Of a stretch of 64,000 bases of DNA, positions 52,082 through 63,439 are shown piece after piece. A program made the position numbers and the translations under genes. The stretch covers positions 9,118,109 to 9,182,108 of the forward strand of contig NC_088325.1 of the NCBI RefSeq assembly GCF_910592395.1, read 5' to 3'. The notes below the pieces were generated by a model, which was given only the letters and a program-made list of their open reading frames with translations, had not been told where the DNA came from and did not search any database. Position 1 is the first letter of the stretch. Each line of letters opens with the position of its first letter. The stretch is from Lineus longissimus. Taxonomy: Eukaryota; Nemertea; Pilidiophora; Heteronemertea; Lineidae.

Positions 52082-53545
52082 CTACCCGTTCATCATGAGC
52101 GATGCCAATTTCACAACTAGTCTTTTCAGCAGGCCAGATTTTGTTTTCAGTTCAACAACACGCACAATGCCATCGTCACCAGGGAATGTCTTTGTAACAC
52201 GCCCCAACGGCCAATTTCCACGTGATTGGCCATGATCTACCACAAGTACAAAATCATCCACCTTTACTGGAAACCCAGTTGATTTCCACCACTGTTTTCG
52301 CTCATTCAACGTTGGCAAGTACTCCCTGGACCAACGCTTCCAAATATGATCAACAAAGATTTGTGTTTGACGCCAGCGACGTCGGCTAGATACTTCGCGG
52401 TCATAAAATACATCTGGCGGTAGATTAGGGTTAGCACGACCCAACAGAAAATGATTTGGTGTAAGCGCATCCAAATCAGCTACATCGTCACTAGCTGGCG
52501 TTAGCGGTCTACCGTTAAGTAGCGATTCAGTTTCAACCATTACCGTATGTAACACTTCATCACTGAGTTTGACACGCGACTCTGACAAGACGGCGCGCAT
52601 GCCACGCTTTACAGACTTGACTAATCGCTCCCAAAGCCCACCAAAATGAGGACTGGCTGGCGGATTAAATTTCCATTCAATGTTATGTTGAAGACATTCA
52701 TCCGAAATCGCTTCTTGGTTCCACTTAAGCAAACATTCGTGCAATTCTCGTTCCGCGCCAACGAAATTGGTGCCATTGTCGCTACAGATAATAGCGGGAT
52801 TTCCGCGATGTGCCCTAAACCGACGCAATGCCATAATGAACGAATCAGTGTCCAGACTGTTTGCCATCTCAATATGAATCGCTTTAGTTGCCATACAAAC
52901 AAACAAACAACCATAGCGCTTCTCAGTTTTGCGCAGCTTTGTCACAGAAATAGGCCCAAAATAATCTATCCCAGTAGCATGGAAAGGGGGTGCGTCTCCA
53001 CGAACGCGCACTTCTGGGAGATCTCCCATTTTTGGAGGCCTTGGCATAGCATTCCTAATACGACAGAATATACACCTACTAGTCACAGTGCGAATCGTAG
53101 CACGTGCATTCACAATCCAAAAACGCTGCCTCAGGAAACTTCTGAGATGCTCCAAACCCTCATGATGATTTCGCCTATGAGCCTGTAGAATTATCAAATG
53201 CGTTATGCGAGACTTCTTACCCAAAATGATAGGATACTTCACAGAGTTAGAGATATCAGACTTCCCTATGCGCCCACGCGACCGAACTATCCCGTCACTA
53301 TCTATGAATGGAGCAAGCTTCCGAATAACACTTTGACGCGATATAGGCCTACCAGTTTTCAAAGCATTGAGTTCGGTTGCAAATTGACCTGCATTTGATT
53401 GCTTGAACAGAACGTTTTCTGCTCTAGCCTTTTCCTCAAAGGTAATTGGCCCACACTTCCGATCTGCCTTGTCAACCCGGTGTAACATCTGTGGTTGTTC
53501 CCCATGTGTCAGTGTTTCCAAACAATAGGCAGCTAGAGAGACCAC
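52082..53545 (-). CDS. pol: BEL element 2 integrase and C-terminal domain
   Basis: A 487-codon open frame, the 3' part of pol. Zinc-binding HH-CC region: HRRNHHEGLEHLRSFL and CIFCRIRNAMPR. Catalytic core: ATGIDYFGPISV (Asp), [17 protein letters not shown] (Asp) and PHFGGLWERLVKSVKR (Glu). It continues into the DUF5641-type tail (DDFVLVVDHGQSRGNWPLGR, then DGIVRVVELKT) and stops at 52082, 169 bases before the 3' LTR. All catalytic positions are present. The first residues (from 53545) join the RNase H part across the nested element at 53696-54664. The apparent ATG is not the native start. Confidence 0.9.
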   Translation of the reverse strand: MVSLAAYCLETLTHGEQPQMLHRVDKADRKCGPITFEEKARAENVLFKQSNAGQFATELNALKTGRPISRQSVIRKLAPFIDSDGIVRSRGRIGKSDISNSVKYPIILGKKSRITHLIILQAHRRNHHEGLEHLRSFLRQRFWIVNARATIRTVTSRCIFCRIRNAMPRPPKMGDLPEVRVRGDAPPFHATGIDYFGPISVTKLRKTEKRYGCLFVCMATKAIHIEMANSLDTDSFIMALRRFRAHRGNPAIICSDNGTNFVGAERELHECLLKWNQEAISDECLQHNIEWKFNPPASPHFGGLWERLVKSVKRGMRAVLSESRVKLSDEVLHTVMVETESLLNGRPLTPASDDVADLDALTPNHFLLGRANPNLPPDVFYDREVSSRRRWRQTQIFVDHIWKRWSREYLPTLNERKQWWKSTGFPVKVDDFVLVVDHGQSRGNWPLGRVTKTFPGDDGIVRVVELKTKSGLLKRLVVKLASLMMNG

Positions 53546-53695
53546 GACTTTTCAATAGGGGGGGGGGGGGGGGACACAGAAAAACTTGTCAATCTATTTT
53601 TGAGCGTTCCCAAACAATGAGGGGAAACACTCACACACGGGAAACACTCACATATATTACACCGGCAGTTATCAACAAACCGCACGACACGTGCC

Positions 53696-54664
53696 TATGG
53701 CAAGCCAAAGCGGAATTTATTCAAGACTTTAGAATAACCATTCAAGAAGTTAAATATAAGTTCAAGAAGGAAATATATGTTCAAGACTAAAATATGTTCA
53801 ACCTTGAATCAAATGTTTTCAACCTTAAATAAAATATGTTCAACCTTGAATAAAATATGTTCAACCTTGAATAAAATATGTCCAACCTTGAACAAAATAT
53901 ATTCAACCTTGAACAAAATATATTCAAGACTCACGTGACCATATTCAAGACTCACGTGACCATATTCAAGACGCACGTGACCACAATTGATGACGTAGAG
54001 CGTAGACTCTGTGGTACTTCTGATGCGTTCTGTTTCACGACGTGATTGATTGCCTGTATAGCCTAAACACTCAAACATGTCAAAAGACAACGAGAATCCG
54101 ATACAGTGGTATGAAAGGTGAGAGGCATTGCGCATTTTGAACCTATAATTTGCCTGATATGTCTGTGAAACATGTATCGACTCTGACATTCACTCGGCAT
54201 CCATGTCATGATGTGTAGGATTACAGTACATGTCAGGTGTAGGCGGCTATAGGTACGTGTACAACCATGTGTCAAAACCTTCGTGCGAACAATTCGAGCT
54301 CCGAAACGCAACACAAGTACCATGGGTTCGGGAAAGTCTGGACGCGGGTTCGGGAAAGTCCGTAAAGCATCAAAACATGAGCAACTACGTCATTTTGTGG
54401 TCACGTGCGTCTTGAATATGGTCACGTGAGTCTTGAATATATTTTGTTCAAGGTTGAATATATTTTGTTCAAGGTTGGACATATTTTATTCAAGGTTGAA
54501 CATATTTTATTCAAGGTTGAACATATTTTATTCAAGGTTGAAAACATTTGATTCAAGGTTGAACATATTTTAGTCTTGAACATATATTTCCTTCTTGAAC
54601 TTATATTTAACTTCTTGAATGGTAATTCTAAAGTCTTGAATAAATTCCGCTTTGGCTTGCCATA
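53696..54664. mobile_element. Foldback/MITE element nested in BEL element 2
   Basis: A 969-bp insertion starting TATGGCAAGCCAAAGCGGAA and ending in its complement, with inverted arms of roughly 280-290 bp, flanked by CGTGCC (53690-53695 and 54665-54670). Each arm contains about six tandem units of TTCAACCTTGAATAAAAT type and two or three CACGTGACCATATTCAAG units. The central 400 bases code for nothing recognisable. It interrupts the pol gene between RNase H and integrase. The superfamily is uncertain. Confidence 0.85.
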
Positions 54665-55092
54665 CGTGCCACTGATCTCCAAAGTTTGTTCCAGGAAGAG
54701 AACCTGTCAACATCAATCAAACCCTTGACAGCCTCACTGTCAACAACAACATCAGTGTGACCCGACCAGTCGCTATCATTACCTGACGCGCTCGCTGGCT
54801 GCTCAGGCCATCTGTCTTGAGGCATTAAGAGAAATGCCGGCCCATTTAACCACCTACACTCAGACGAAATTGCCTCTGCAGGCAGACCACGACTTCCGTC
54901 GTCTGCAACATTCAACTTTCCCGGCACGTGATGCCACTGATTAGGATTACTGTGATCCCAAATCTCCGCTATTCTGCTAGCAATAAAGGTCGGATGCCGA
55001 CCCGTTGTACTTCTAATCCATAGGATTACGGTGGCGCTATCTGACCAATAGTGCACCTCACTAATCTTGTAGCTACACTCCTTGATCACATA
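54665..55092 (-). pseudogene. pol: BEL element 2 RNase H and connector region
   Basis: Minus-strand piece with the RNase H motif VHYWSDSATVILWIRS and SNPNQWHHVPGKLNVADDGS, then the connector DVDRFSSWNKLWRSVAR, where the nested element interrupts the frame. It lines up with the RNase H region of BEL element 1. Flanked on the 5' side by the TA-flanked MITE. Confidence 0.85.
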
Positions 55093-55953
55093 TGGGCGGT
55101 TATTTCCGCATTAAATGATGTCCTAAAACGCGTCTTTATAACTGGCGACTCGTGTGTATGTGTAGAGCAACCTGTGCGTACAGAGCAAAACGCGCGTATC
55201 TAACTCGCGACCCCTACAAAGAACATAACGCGAATGTATAACTACTGTCGCATAAACGTGCCGTCGGATAACTAGTGTCGGATAACTAGTGTCGGATAAG
55301 TGCTGTCGGATAACTGCTGTCGCATATAAGGTTCCTCAGCCTCCCGCATCGCGGCGCTCTTGTCTTGATGATTATTGTTTTTGCTCTAAGCGACATACGA
55401 TTTACCAATTGGTAACTGCATGGAAGTATTATAATAATACCTCCATGGTAACTGTAATGTAGTAGGCGCACTTCAAATGGCCTTGCTTTTGCACTTAGCA
55501 GATGCTGCAATATTATCAACCCGATTATCAAGAGGGACCTGGTCCTGGGTAGGCCTGCCCAACAAATTCACAACGTCTTGCAGCATGCGTGCTGCCCGCT
55601 GGAGCACATGTGGATCTTGATTAGTAGCCATTTTTCTCTTCTGTCTCAAACTCGGGATTACGTCGCTTAGAACAAAAGTAATAATAACTGGCGCCGCGAT
55701 GCGGGAGGCTGAGGAACCTTATATGCGACAGCAGCTATCCGACAGCACTTATCCGACACTAGTTATCCGACACTAGTTATCCGACGGCACGTTTATGCGA
55801 CAGTAGTTATACATTCGCGTTATGTTCTTTGTAGGGGTCGCGAGTTAGATACGCGCGTGTTGCTCTGTACGCACGGGTTGCTCTACACACACACGAGTCG
55901 CCAGTTATAAAGACGCGTTTTAGGACATCATTTAATGCGGAAATAACCGCCCA
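55093..55953. mobile_element. TA-flanked MITE nested in BEL element 2
   Basis: An 861-bp insertion with termini TGGGCGGTTATTTCCGCATT and complement, flanked by TA on both sides. The inverted arms are at least 230 bp and contain several GTCGGATAACTAGT-type units. The 2-bp TA duplication would fit a Tc1/mariner-type or similar MITE. No transposase is present. It splits the pol gene between RT and RNase H. Confidence 0.8.
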
Positions 55954-57062
55954 TAAGCACAGCTTGACATAGACGCACGCCAAGCACTGCAGCTTGGAGC
56001 TCAAGCTTGGGAATAGTTAATGGTTTGACAGGTGCAACCCGACATTTACCGATGACAAACCTGCAGCCAATCCTGCCATCCGAATACTCAAACCTGTAGA
56101 ACACAACAGCAGAGAATGCCTTTTCAGATGCGTCAACCATAACATGAAGCTGCACTGAAGTGGGATTCTCGTTGAGGTGTCGATAGAACCTAGGGATATG
56201 CAATGATTTCAGTAATTCTAAACTATCCAACCAATCAGCGAAAGCCTTACGATCATCTTCTGAAACCTCATCATCCCAACCAAGTTTTTTACGCCATAAT
56301 TCCTGCATCAGAAGTTTTGGGAACAATGTTACCGGACCTAACAACCCCAGGGGGTCAAATATTGAAGCAATAGTGCTGAGGATCTGACGTGGAGTGCTCT
56401 GCGTCATTTTACGGGACTTGATGTCAAACATAAACGCATACTGCTTTGTTTCCCATTTGACACCAAGCACACGCTCAGCAGGACGTTCATGCATTTCACC
56501 AGATGTTATTGCTTTCAGAGATGGCGCTAGTTCTGACTCGGGGATATTGCCCAGTATTTCATCCGAATTACTTAACCACTTGGTCAATCTGAATCCGCCC
56601 TTCCCCAACAAAGTAACCAGATCACCCTGCAATTTAGCACCCTGAGATATGCTGTCTACTGAGCCTAGAAAATCATCCATATAGAAGGATTTATGAACTG
56701 CCCTTGCATCCTCTTGGTACAATTCCTCACTCTCCTTGGCTGTACACTAAAGAGCACAAATGGCCGATGTTGGCGATGACGTTGCCCCGAAAATGTGCCG
56801 TTGATATTGGTAGACATCGGGAGGTTTACTCCGATTTGTTCTCCAAAGATATCTGAGGGCTGGTTGGTCAGCCTTTGGAACGAGAACCTCGGAGTACATC
56901 CCTTCAATATCAGCGGCCAAAGCAACTGGCCCTTCCCTGAACCTTATGAGGACTCCAACCAACGAATTCAACAGATTTGGCCCCGTCAAAAGGCAATCAT
57001 TCAATGCGACCCCCTCGTACCTCGCCGCAGCATCAAACACACGCCGAACTTTCCCTGGCTTG
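55954..57062 (-). pseudogene. pol: BEL element 2 reverse transcriptase
   Basis: Two minus-strand pieces. 57062-56747: GKVRRVFDAAARYEGVALND, FREGPVALAADIEGMYSEV, YQRHIFGATSSP. 56722-55954: FYMDDFLGSVDS carries the catalytic YMDD motif, followed by FRLTKWLSNSDEIL and the start of RNase H (QLHVMVDASEKAFSAVVF, KLELQAAVLGVRLCQAVL). A frame change or stop lies near 56735. The RT copies element RNA into DNA in the particle. The fingers-to-palm order matches element 1. Confidence 0.9.
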
Positions 57063-58083
57063 TGCGACAGCAGGCAATGTGAGATGTTTTCTATTTTGTG
57101 TGGCTGAAGATGACTCACAGTTAGCATCTTTGGACGGGTCAAACTCTGGCATGAGTGGTACACCAAGGTTGTAGGCACTATGGACCACTTCACTTCCTGT
57201 TAAGAAATACTTGATTCTTACACCTTTCAAGATTTAGTCCCATTTTTGATTTAGTATATTTCATGATGGTTTAAGTTTAACACATCATCGTTTGGGTTTA
57301 AATAGTTTTCATGTTAGATTTCAGGATGTTTCCTTTCGTTTATTCCTTGATTATTAGCTGTGATTAACGGAGTATTTATTTGGTTATATGTTCAGGATTT
57401 GGGATAGTCAACTTCCTCCCATCGTTTCTCATACATGCTCTTGTCTTGGATAGATCAGAAACATTTATGCCAATTTCAATCTAACATATATCAGCGGAAT
57501 CCTAGACCCCAGAATGCGGCAAACACGGTATGTAGTAAGCTTTGCCTTTATTAATATCATGGAAGTGATATTTCCGTCTTCTGGTTATTCATAGATAGAT
57601 ATTTTGGACATGTAAAGTGAGCATCAAAATGAGCCATGTGGATTCTTTGTTCTCCACCACATATGTACTTCATATCTTAATTCATTAGTATAACCTTTGA
57701 CAAGTGGCTTAACTGGTTACTATAAGACCATTCTTGAGCTTGATACAAGTATATCACACCTTTGGTGTTATATAGATGATTTTATATATTTAGGACGTTA
57801 GTTTCTTATACCCTGTCTCTAAAAATAGGTTTAGCTTTAGCTTTAGGATTTCTTTCCTTTCATTCTGATCTGTGAACTCAAGATAAGTGTTGCATCTTCT
57901 TTCAGTCTTTTACGGCATCAACGACATACATAAGGAGTTAGAAATATTTGTAAGACAGAGAACGAAGAAAGATTTATCAATAAAGATGCCCGTATATCAT
58001 ATAAAGAGTGTTTATTCATCAGAACGATTGGTCCACCACCTGGCGCGGCTTGATTCCGTACAGAGTCCATGGCAGAATCTACA
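57063..58083 (-). mobile_element. Candidate solo LTR nested in BEL element 2
   Basis: A 1021-bp insertion between the codons for the RT start (ending HHAVLNPNQ at 58088) and GKVRRVFD (57060). On the minus strand it begins TGTAGAATCTGCC and ends CTGTCGCA, with flanking 5-mers GCTTG (57058-57062) and GCTGG (58084-58088), one mismatch. TG...CA ends and a near 5-bp duplication suggest a solo LTR. No coding content. Confidence 0.5.
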
Positions 58084-59899
58084 GCTGGTTGGGATTCAAC
58101 ACAGCATGATGGGGCAAAAACCACTGTCGGTCCTCATGAGCAGCAATCTCAGAGGGGGACAACTTCCTCGCATAACCCTTCTCAATGTCATCTAGAAAGG
58201 TTTTCTCATACGAATTTTTGAGAAGAGGATCTTTGTCTAACTTTCTCTCAAGAGACAACAACCTGCGCTCTGCCATAACGCGATTGCTAGGGAGAACAAC
58301 ATCCTTCTCTTTCCAGAGGAGGCCGGTCTCATACCGCCCACCAACCCTTTTGGTCGAATTTTCCATTATAGCGATAGCTCGTTTGTCCTCAATGGATCTG
58401 ACATTTTTAATGTCATGGGAACAACCAAAGGCTTCGGTGGACCACCAATCCTTTACCAACCTGCTGAGGCCAACATCAGGGTCACTGACCTGTAACCCAA
58501 CGCGAAATGAACTTTCATAACTAGGCCTACCATGTTTTCCCGGGAGTGGACCTACAACAGTCCAACCAAGCACAGTATTGACAGCATGTGGTGTCCCCTC
58601 TGGGCCCGACCGAACCTCAAGCGGCTTTATGATGTCCATAGCATCAGAGCCAAGCAACAAAGTTACACGATGACCTTCAACCGACGGTAAGATCAGATCT
58701 TTCAGATGGGACCAAGCAAACTTTTCCTTGGCCATGTCTACATTCACAACAGGCAGATTAAGCTGATCCACAACCCAAACATTACTAACACTATGTAAAC
58801 TAGGTTGAGCTTGACAATGCCCTGGACTTAATTTCAGCGTCACCCGCTCTGAAGTCACCAAACTCCTCTCCCTAATATCACTTAAATCGAACTCCTGAGA
58901 CACACCTTTTAGCTCAAGCCGATTCGCTATCTCTGTTGACAATAGGGAGCACGTGCTGCCAAGATCAAGCATAACATGAGTATCCACGTGACCTGCCGGC
59001 CCGTGAAGCCTTACCGGCACTTGAAGCAAGACTGATCTATTTTCAGACTGTATTTTCAAACCTGTATGCTCAACAGCAGTAGGCCTAACCTCTACCGTCG
59101 ACTCTACATCACGATGAAGCATCGCATGGTGACTTCTTTTACAGTCACCTACACCACAACGTTTAGCCTTACATTTCCGAACCCAACAACCTTTGTTCAA
59201 ACAAAGCCAACACAACTTGTTTTGCCACACAACATGTGCACGCTCCTCATTACTCATTGCCTTGAACTTGGGACAGTGAGCCAGATCATGAGAAGAACTA
59301 TCATCGATGGGACACCTTACAACAAATTTGGGTTTAGTTACTGGTTTAAAGCCCTTTTGTTTACCGATGTGCGATTCACTGGTGGCTAGAGTTACATTTC
59401 GCTGTGAACTGGTCGACTTCGACGAGGACGGCAACCATTCGTATGTTTTGACCTCATCGGCGAGCCAATTGTTGATGGTTCGGAGAGTCGGTTGATCTAC
59501 TCTGGACCTGGCTAGGTGTCTCGCCCAGCAAAACCTCATACCTTCGGACATTTTCCCGATCATAATTTCGCAGTTGCTAACTGCCTCAAGGTCACCGTAA
59601 TAACCCAGCGAATCAAAGGCAAGAACGACGGCCCGTACGGCCGATGCCAAGCTGAACACGTTATTACGGTTTTCTTCCGAAACCGAGGGCAGCTTCGCCA
59701 GTTTATCTAAGTGCGCGCGAACCACAAATTGACGTTTACCGAAGCGCTCTTCTAAAGCCTCCAGCGCAGGCGCATACATTAGACCATCGTAGCCAAAACC
59801 TACGATTTCCGCCTTCGCGCGCCCAACTACAGCGTGTTGTAGATGGGTAATGTGCTCTGTGTCGGACATCGGGGATGAATGCACCATGGCTCGGAACAT
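58084..59899 (-). CDS. gag: BEL element 2 gag-protease region
   Basis: An open frame of about 605 codons. It has a DUF1759-type gag core (ALEALEERFGKRQFVVRAHL, LGYYGDLEAVSN) and a zinc cluster (CWLCLNKGCWVRKCKAKRC, then CGVGDCKRSHHAMLHRD). The DUF1758/aspartic protease follows with THVMLDLGSTCSLLSTEIAN, DLILPSVEGHRVTLLLGSDA and TVLGWTVVGPLPG, and then the approach to RT (YARKLSPSEIAAHEDRQWFL). The nested insertion at 58083 cuts it. The start is not the native one, because the 5' part of gag lies at 60087-60737 in another frame. Confidence 0.9.
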
Positions 59900-60086
59900 T
59901 CCATTTCAATCTGTCCATTTTAACGCGTCTCCATCAAAACTTTGAAGCTTCAGTCTTGGGAGGGACTTGCCAAAAGACGATGAATGAACAACAGTGTTCC
60001 CTAAATTATGCGAAACATGTGGGGGTGGATGATTTGCACGAGTAGAAAAATCATGACCTACCTGGTGCGCATGCTGTGAGGAATTC

Positions 60087-60737
60087 TCAGTTCTCAGTTC
60101 TCAGCTGCTTTATCCAGCTTTCACACAGCTTGATCCTGGGCCTTTCGGCGCAACCATCTCTTGAATACAGTACAGCATCACTCGCCGCACGACGAAGATT
60201 CATCCCGCCTATCTCATCCGCCAACGCATCACATACCACGTCCCGATCGCGACCACCGGCTTCAACATCGTCCGCATCTCGGCCATCCCTCCGTTGCTCA
60301 GGAACACCATCACCAACCGCTGCATCCCGTATTTCAGGATCACGAGATCGGCTTTGATCCCGCTCCTCTTCCTTCGGGGGTTCCCGTGGCTCATCCCCAG
60401 AACTGGCCTTACTTACGCCACATTGCGAGAACACATCGCCAGTTCTATCAATGGTGATAGCCACATCACTCAGCCAAATTTCTGCTTCGACCACGACGTC
60501 ATTGACCTGTTCTAACTGATGGTCAAGTAGACTCTTGACGTCCGTGGTAGTGTCCGGCTCCATCTCCACGAGATGGAGGCCGCATTTCATGGCCTCATCC
60601 CTGCTCTTGATCAACGCTGCAATCTGTTCCTTGATTATGCCTGGTCTTACGTTTCGTTTGACCAGGCGCTCTAAACATCTAATTCCACGGCCAATATTTC
60701 CAACATGAACGTTCTTTTTGGCCTTCACTTGCCTCAT
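60087..60737 (-). pseudogene. gag: BEL element 2 gag N-terminal part
   Basis: The likely native start is the ATG at 60737 (MRQVKAKKNVHVGNIGRGIR), 57 bases inside the 5' LTR. The first 120 residues are helical (KEQIAALIKSRDEAMKCGLH). A highly charged Arg/Asp/Glu segment follows (PPKEEERDQSRSRDPEIRDA, DGRDADDVEAGGRDRD). The frame stops at 60087, about 190 bases before the next gag frame, so a break lies between. It matches the position of the acidic N-terminal segment in element 1. Confidence 0.75.
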
Positions 60738-60793
60738 CGTGAAATCCTCGTCATATAAACGATCACTAGTTCTTATCCGGTCGGAGAGACCAA

Positions 60794-61491
60794 TGCTCTG
60801 TCGGGTGAGTCCATACATCCGTTGGCTGTTTAGTAACGAGGAATCACAAACAACTTCAGTTCTACTATATAATCCGTGTAGTGAACTTCATCAAGGAACA
60901 ATATATTTGCAATCAACGCTGATACATTCACGGAGCACGAGAGGTCATAACACTTCAGAATTTACTTTTACACTAAACTACTTCTAACTTAGATTTCATC
61001 ATTTATGCTAAGCGTGGGTGTGAGTAGGAGGGGCTCGGAGAGACCAGTCCCTGTTAGGACCACCAAGAGTTTACAATCGTACAAATATTTCTTAAGATAA
61101 AGCAGGTTACTTATTTCTGAGAACGGAAGTCATTCGCCCACGCAAGATGCGGCAATGGGTCAGTCAAAGGCATTCTTTTTGATCTGCCGCCAAGCCTAGC
61201 AACACAATAACCTTGGAATAAGCATGTCTTTCATTACTATAACAATATACAGATTTCCTCTCCACCCACGCACAATAAACTTCAGATCCTGGACACTTCC
61301 TTAAACTGTCAGATCTAATTAGGCTCACTTTACTCGAGCGTACTCAATCGTTCTCTCGGATCCCCGGAAGTGAAGACTTTCCTGTTCATTTATAAAACAT
61401 AAACTTTATATACCAATATTAATCAATCTAAATTCAAACTAAATCTAAAAACAATAACATAATCATCATGAAGTCCATTTCGGCAGCCACA
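60794..61491 (-). repeat. BEL element 2, 5' LTR
   Basis: 698-bp partner of 51216-51913 with few differences. Confidence 0.93.
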
Positions 61492-62099
61492 TTTTGGTAA
61501 AAGCGATGTGAGCTGAAGACTGACCAACAATTAAGCAATGATTCTGGCTTATTCAGAAACAAGTACTGTTGGCAAATTGCCCTTTGCAATAAACACACAC
61601 TTTAATGAACGTTTGCACAGGTTGTTCCATCTGATTTAATACTAGTGGCAAAAACAAGTTACCGGTAATTTACCGCTAGGTGTGGTAGAATATTATACCA
61701 AAACATCAGATGTAAATACTTCCGGTTGTATCAGCGGAGCAAAAACGACACAGACATTGTCGTGATTTAAGCACAGTCTGTATTGTGGCTGGTCAGATGC
61801 TGTTAAGAACTGAAGCTTCGACAGGAACAATGTAAGAAGGTACATTTTTGCCAAAAGGTATCGTTGGAAATGAATCTCAGGTGGATATTGTATATCAATA
61901 CGTACCATTTTGCCAAAAGGTATCGTTGGAAATGAATCTCAGGTGGATATTGTATATCAATACGTACCATTCCGAAGCTTCGGTTGAAGGTAACAAGTGT
62001 ACGATACAAATGAGCCACTGCAATAGCCCAACCTATGCAAGGAACCTGACCCAGACTGAGAAGCAACTCAGCGGTCCTGCCCGCTACGAGACTAGAAAT
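61492..62099. other. Non-coding, with a 62-bp tandem pair
   Basis: Holds two exact-looking 62-bp copies at 61849-61972, each starting TGCCAAAAGGTATCGTTGG and ending near ATCAATACGTACCATT. GAAGCTTCG palindromes sit on either side (61812 and 61976). No gene seen. If the gypsy fragment at 62791 is part of a longer element, its 3' end could lie here. Confidence 0.6.
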
Positions 62100-62411
62100 T
62101 TAACTGCGGCGAAACAAACGCCGTCCAAAAAAACGCCATCCGTCATTGCTGAAGTAACGTACAGTAATGTGTAGAATTGCAACTAATAGTGTAAATTTCA
62201 AAATAGCTTCAATTATCCTTTCACCCTCAATAACCTCTTGCAGTTTAGAAAAACTCAATGAAAGAATATCAGTGGAATTAATGACATTAACCGGAAGTGC
62301 CGTCGCCTTTGGCACCTGAAGAGAAGTGACCAAAATACCAAGCTTGTGTACCTTGATAAGTAAAATGACATTAATTAATAAGGAAATTAAAACTCCAGCG
62401 GAGTTGACCAC
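62100..62411 (-). other. Hydrophobic open frame downstream of gypsy pol, possible env-like tail
   Basis: A 103-codon minus-strand frame with two hydrophobic segments (AGVLISLLINVILLIK and AILKFTLLVAILHITVRYF) separated by a polar stretch with one N-x-[ST] site (NST). It lies 380 bases downstream of the gypsy integrase end, where some gypsy elements carry an envelope-like gene. The link is positional only, and it may be a chance frame. Confidence 0.25.
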
Positions 62412-62790
62412 TGATCAATCTCGTGTAGTAGTTATGAGGGAGAATCGTTTATGTCAAGAAAATAACTGTTCTTCAAAATCTACTTCCTATTCTCGTAAAA
62501 TCCTTTTACCAAACGTAGTGCACCTGGTGACGTCATACATTCGTTTTACAAACAAACGTTAGATATGCAGGTGTAGCAATGACTACTTGTGTTGTCGGCA
62601 CTAAACACCATGCATTAATTTTCCGTTTATAAACAACGGTTGGAACTAGGCCAAGTACTGTAAGGTGTGCCTTTTGCCGTGGCTATGTTACTTCTAGGCG
62701 GCATAGGCATGATATATCGCTCATATTTGGAGATAAAGTTTACAATGTCTACGGAAATACTCAAGAAGTAACTTATTCGGTCCGTTTGCG

Positions 62791-63425
62791 TTACTTCCGC
62801 TGTTCATCATATTTCTTGATGAAATTCTTGTTCAAAATGTTCTCGATAGGTTCCCATGTAGTTTGTGAGAAACCGACCCAACGAATTTTGAACCATCGTT
62901 TTCCTTTGACCATTTTATGGCCTTCGATCTTATCTACATAATAAATGTCATCGGGTTGATCTGCAGCCTGAGGCTTGGATCCAGGGCCTATAACTTCCTG
63001 AACTTTGCGTTGTCGCCGTGTCTGTGTAATCTTCTTCTCCCCTCGTGGTGCTAACGGCACTTGTACGTCTCGTTCAAAGGCGTCGTTTGGAAATTCATCT
63101 GGTTGCAACATGACAGGTTCCTGGCGTTCAGCCGGGGGAAGTAGAACAGGTGGGTCATTTGGTCGTCTATCGGGATCGTAAACTCGCCTGAGACGATTGG
63201 CATGGACAAACTGCGTGACTGGTTTGTTATCCTCCGTGCGTATTTTGAAGTTAACATTTCCCCACTTGCTGATGACTCGATATGGGCCATTCCATTTTTT
63301 CGTTAGTTTCTTCGATTGACCAACCTTCAAAACTGGGTGATAGAGCCACACACGATCTCCAAGTTCTATTTCAATTTCCTTAGCGGATTTATTGTATTGG
63401 CGACGCATCTTTTGCTTACTAAAGC
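62791..63425 (-). pseudogene. pol: Ty3/gypsy integrase C-terminus with chromodomain (truncated)
   Basis: Minus-strand open frame whose N-terminal codons (63477-63426) belong to the adjoining LINE. From there: KQKMRRQYNKSAKEIEIELG, then GDRVWLYHPVLKVGQSKKL and KKWNGPYRVISKWG, the SH3-like end of a gypsy integrase. A Pro/Arg-rich linker follows, and then a chromodomain (IYYVDKIEGHKMVKGKRWF, IRWVGFSQTTWEPIENI). RT, RNase H and the integrase catalytic core are missing, replaced by the LINE fragment. A chromodomain would aim integration at marked chromatin. Confidence 0.85.
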
Positions 63426-63439
63426 CTGTGTCCAATAGA

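Larger units (their letters stand above)
51216..61491 (-). mobile_element. BEL/Pao LTR retrotransposon (element 2), minus strand, with nested insertions
   Basis: Two 698-bp LTRs (51216-51913 and 60794-61491) enclose minus-strand gag, protease, RT, RNase H and integrase in BEL order. Three later insertions split it: 53696-54664, 55093-55953 and 57063-58083. Flanks CCTTG (51211-51215) and TTTTG (61492-61496) may be a decayed 5-bp duplication, but the match is weak. Just inside the 5' LTR the minus strand reads TTGGTCTCTCCGACCGG, a possible primer-binding site. The LTRs differ at only a few positions by eye, so insertion was fairly recent. Confidence 0.93.

Noticed and set aside
53555-53575. Poly-G tract as a functional element (G-quadruplex or polypurine tract)
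   Set aside because: It sits inside the pol region upstream of integrase on the other strand and is most simply a slippage-expanded homopolymer or an assembly artefact.
51211-61496. CCTTG/TTTTG as a clear target duplication for BEL element 2
   Set aside because: Two of five positions differ; kept only as a weak possibility inside the element entry.
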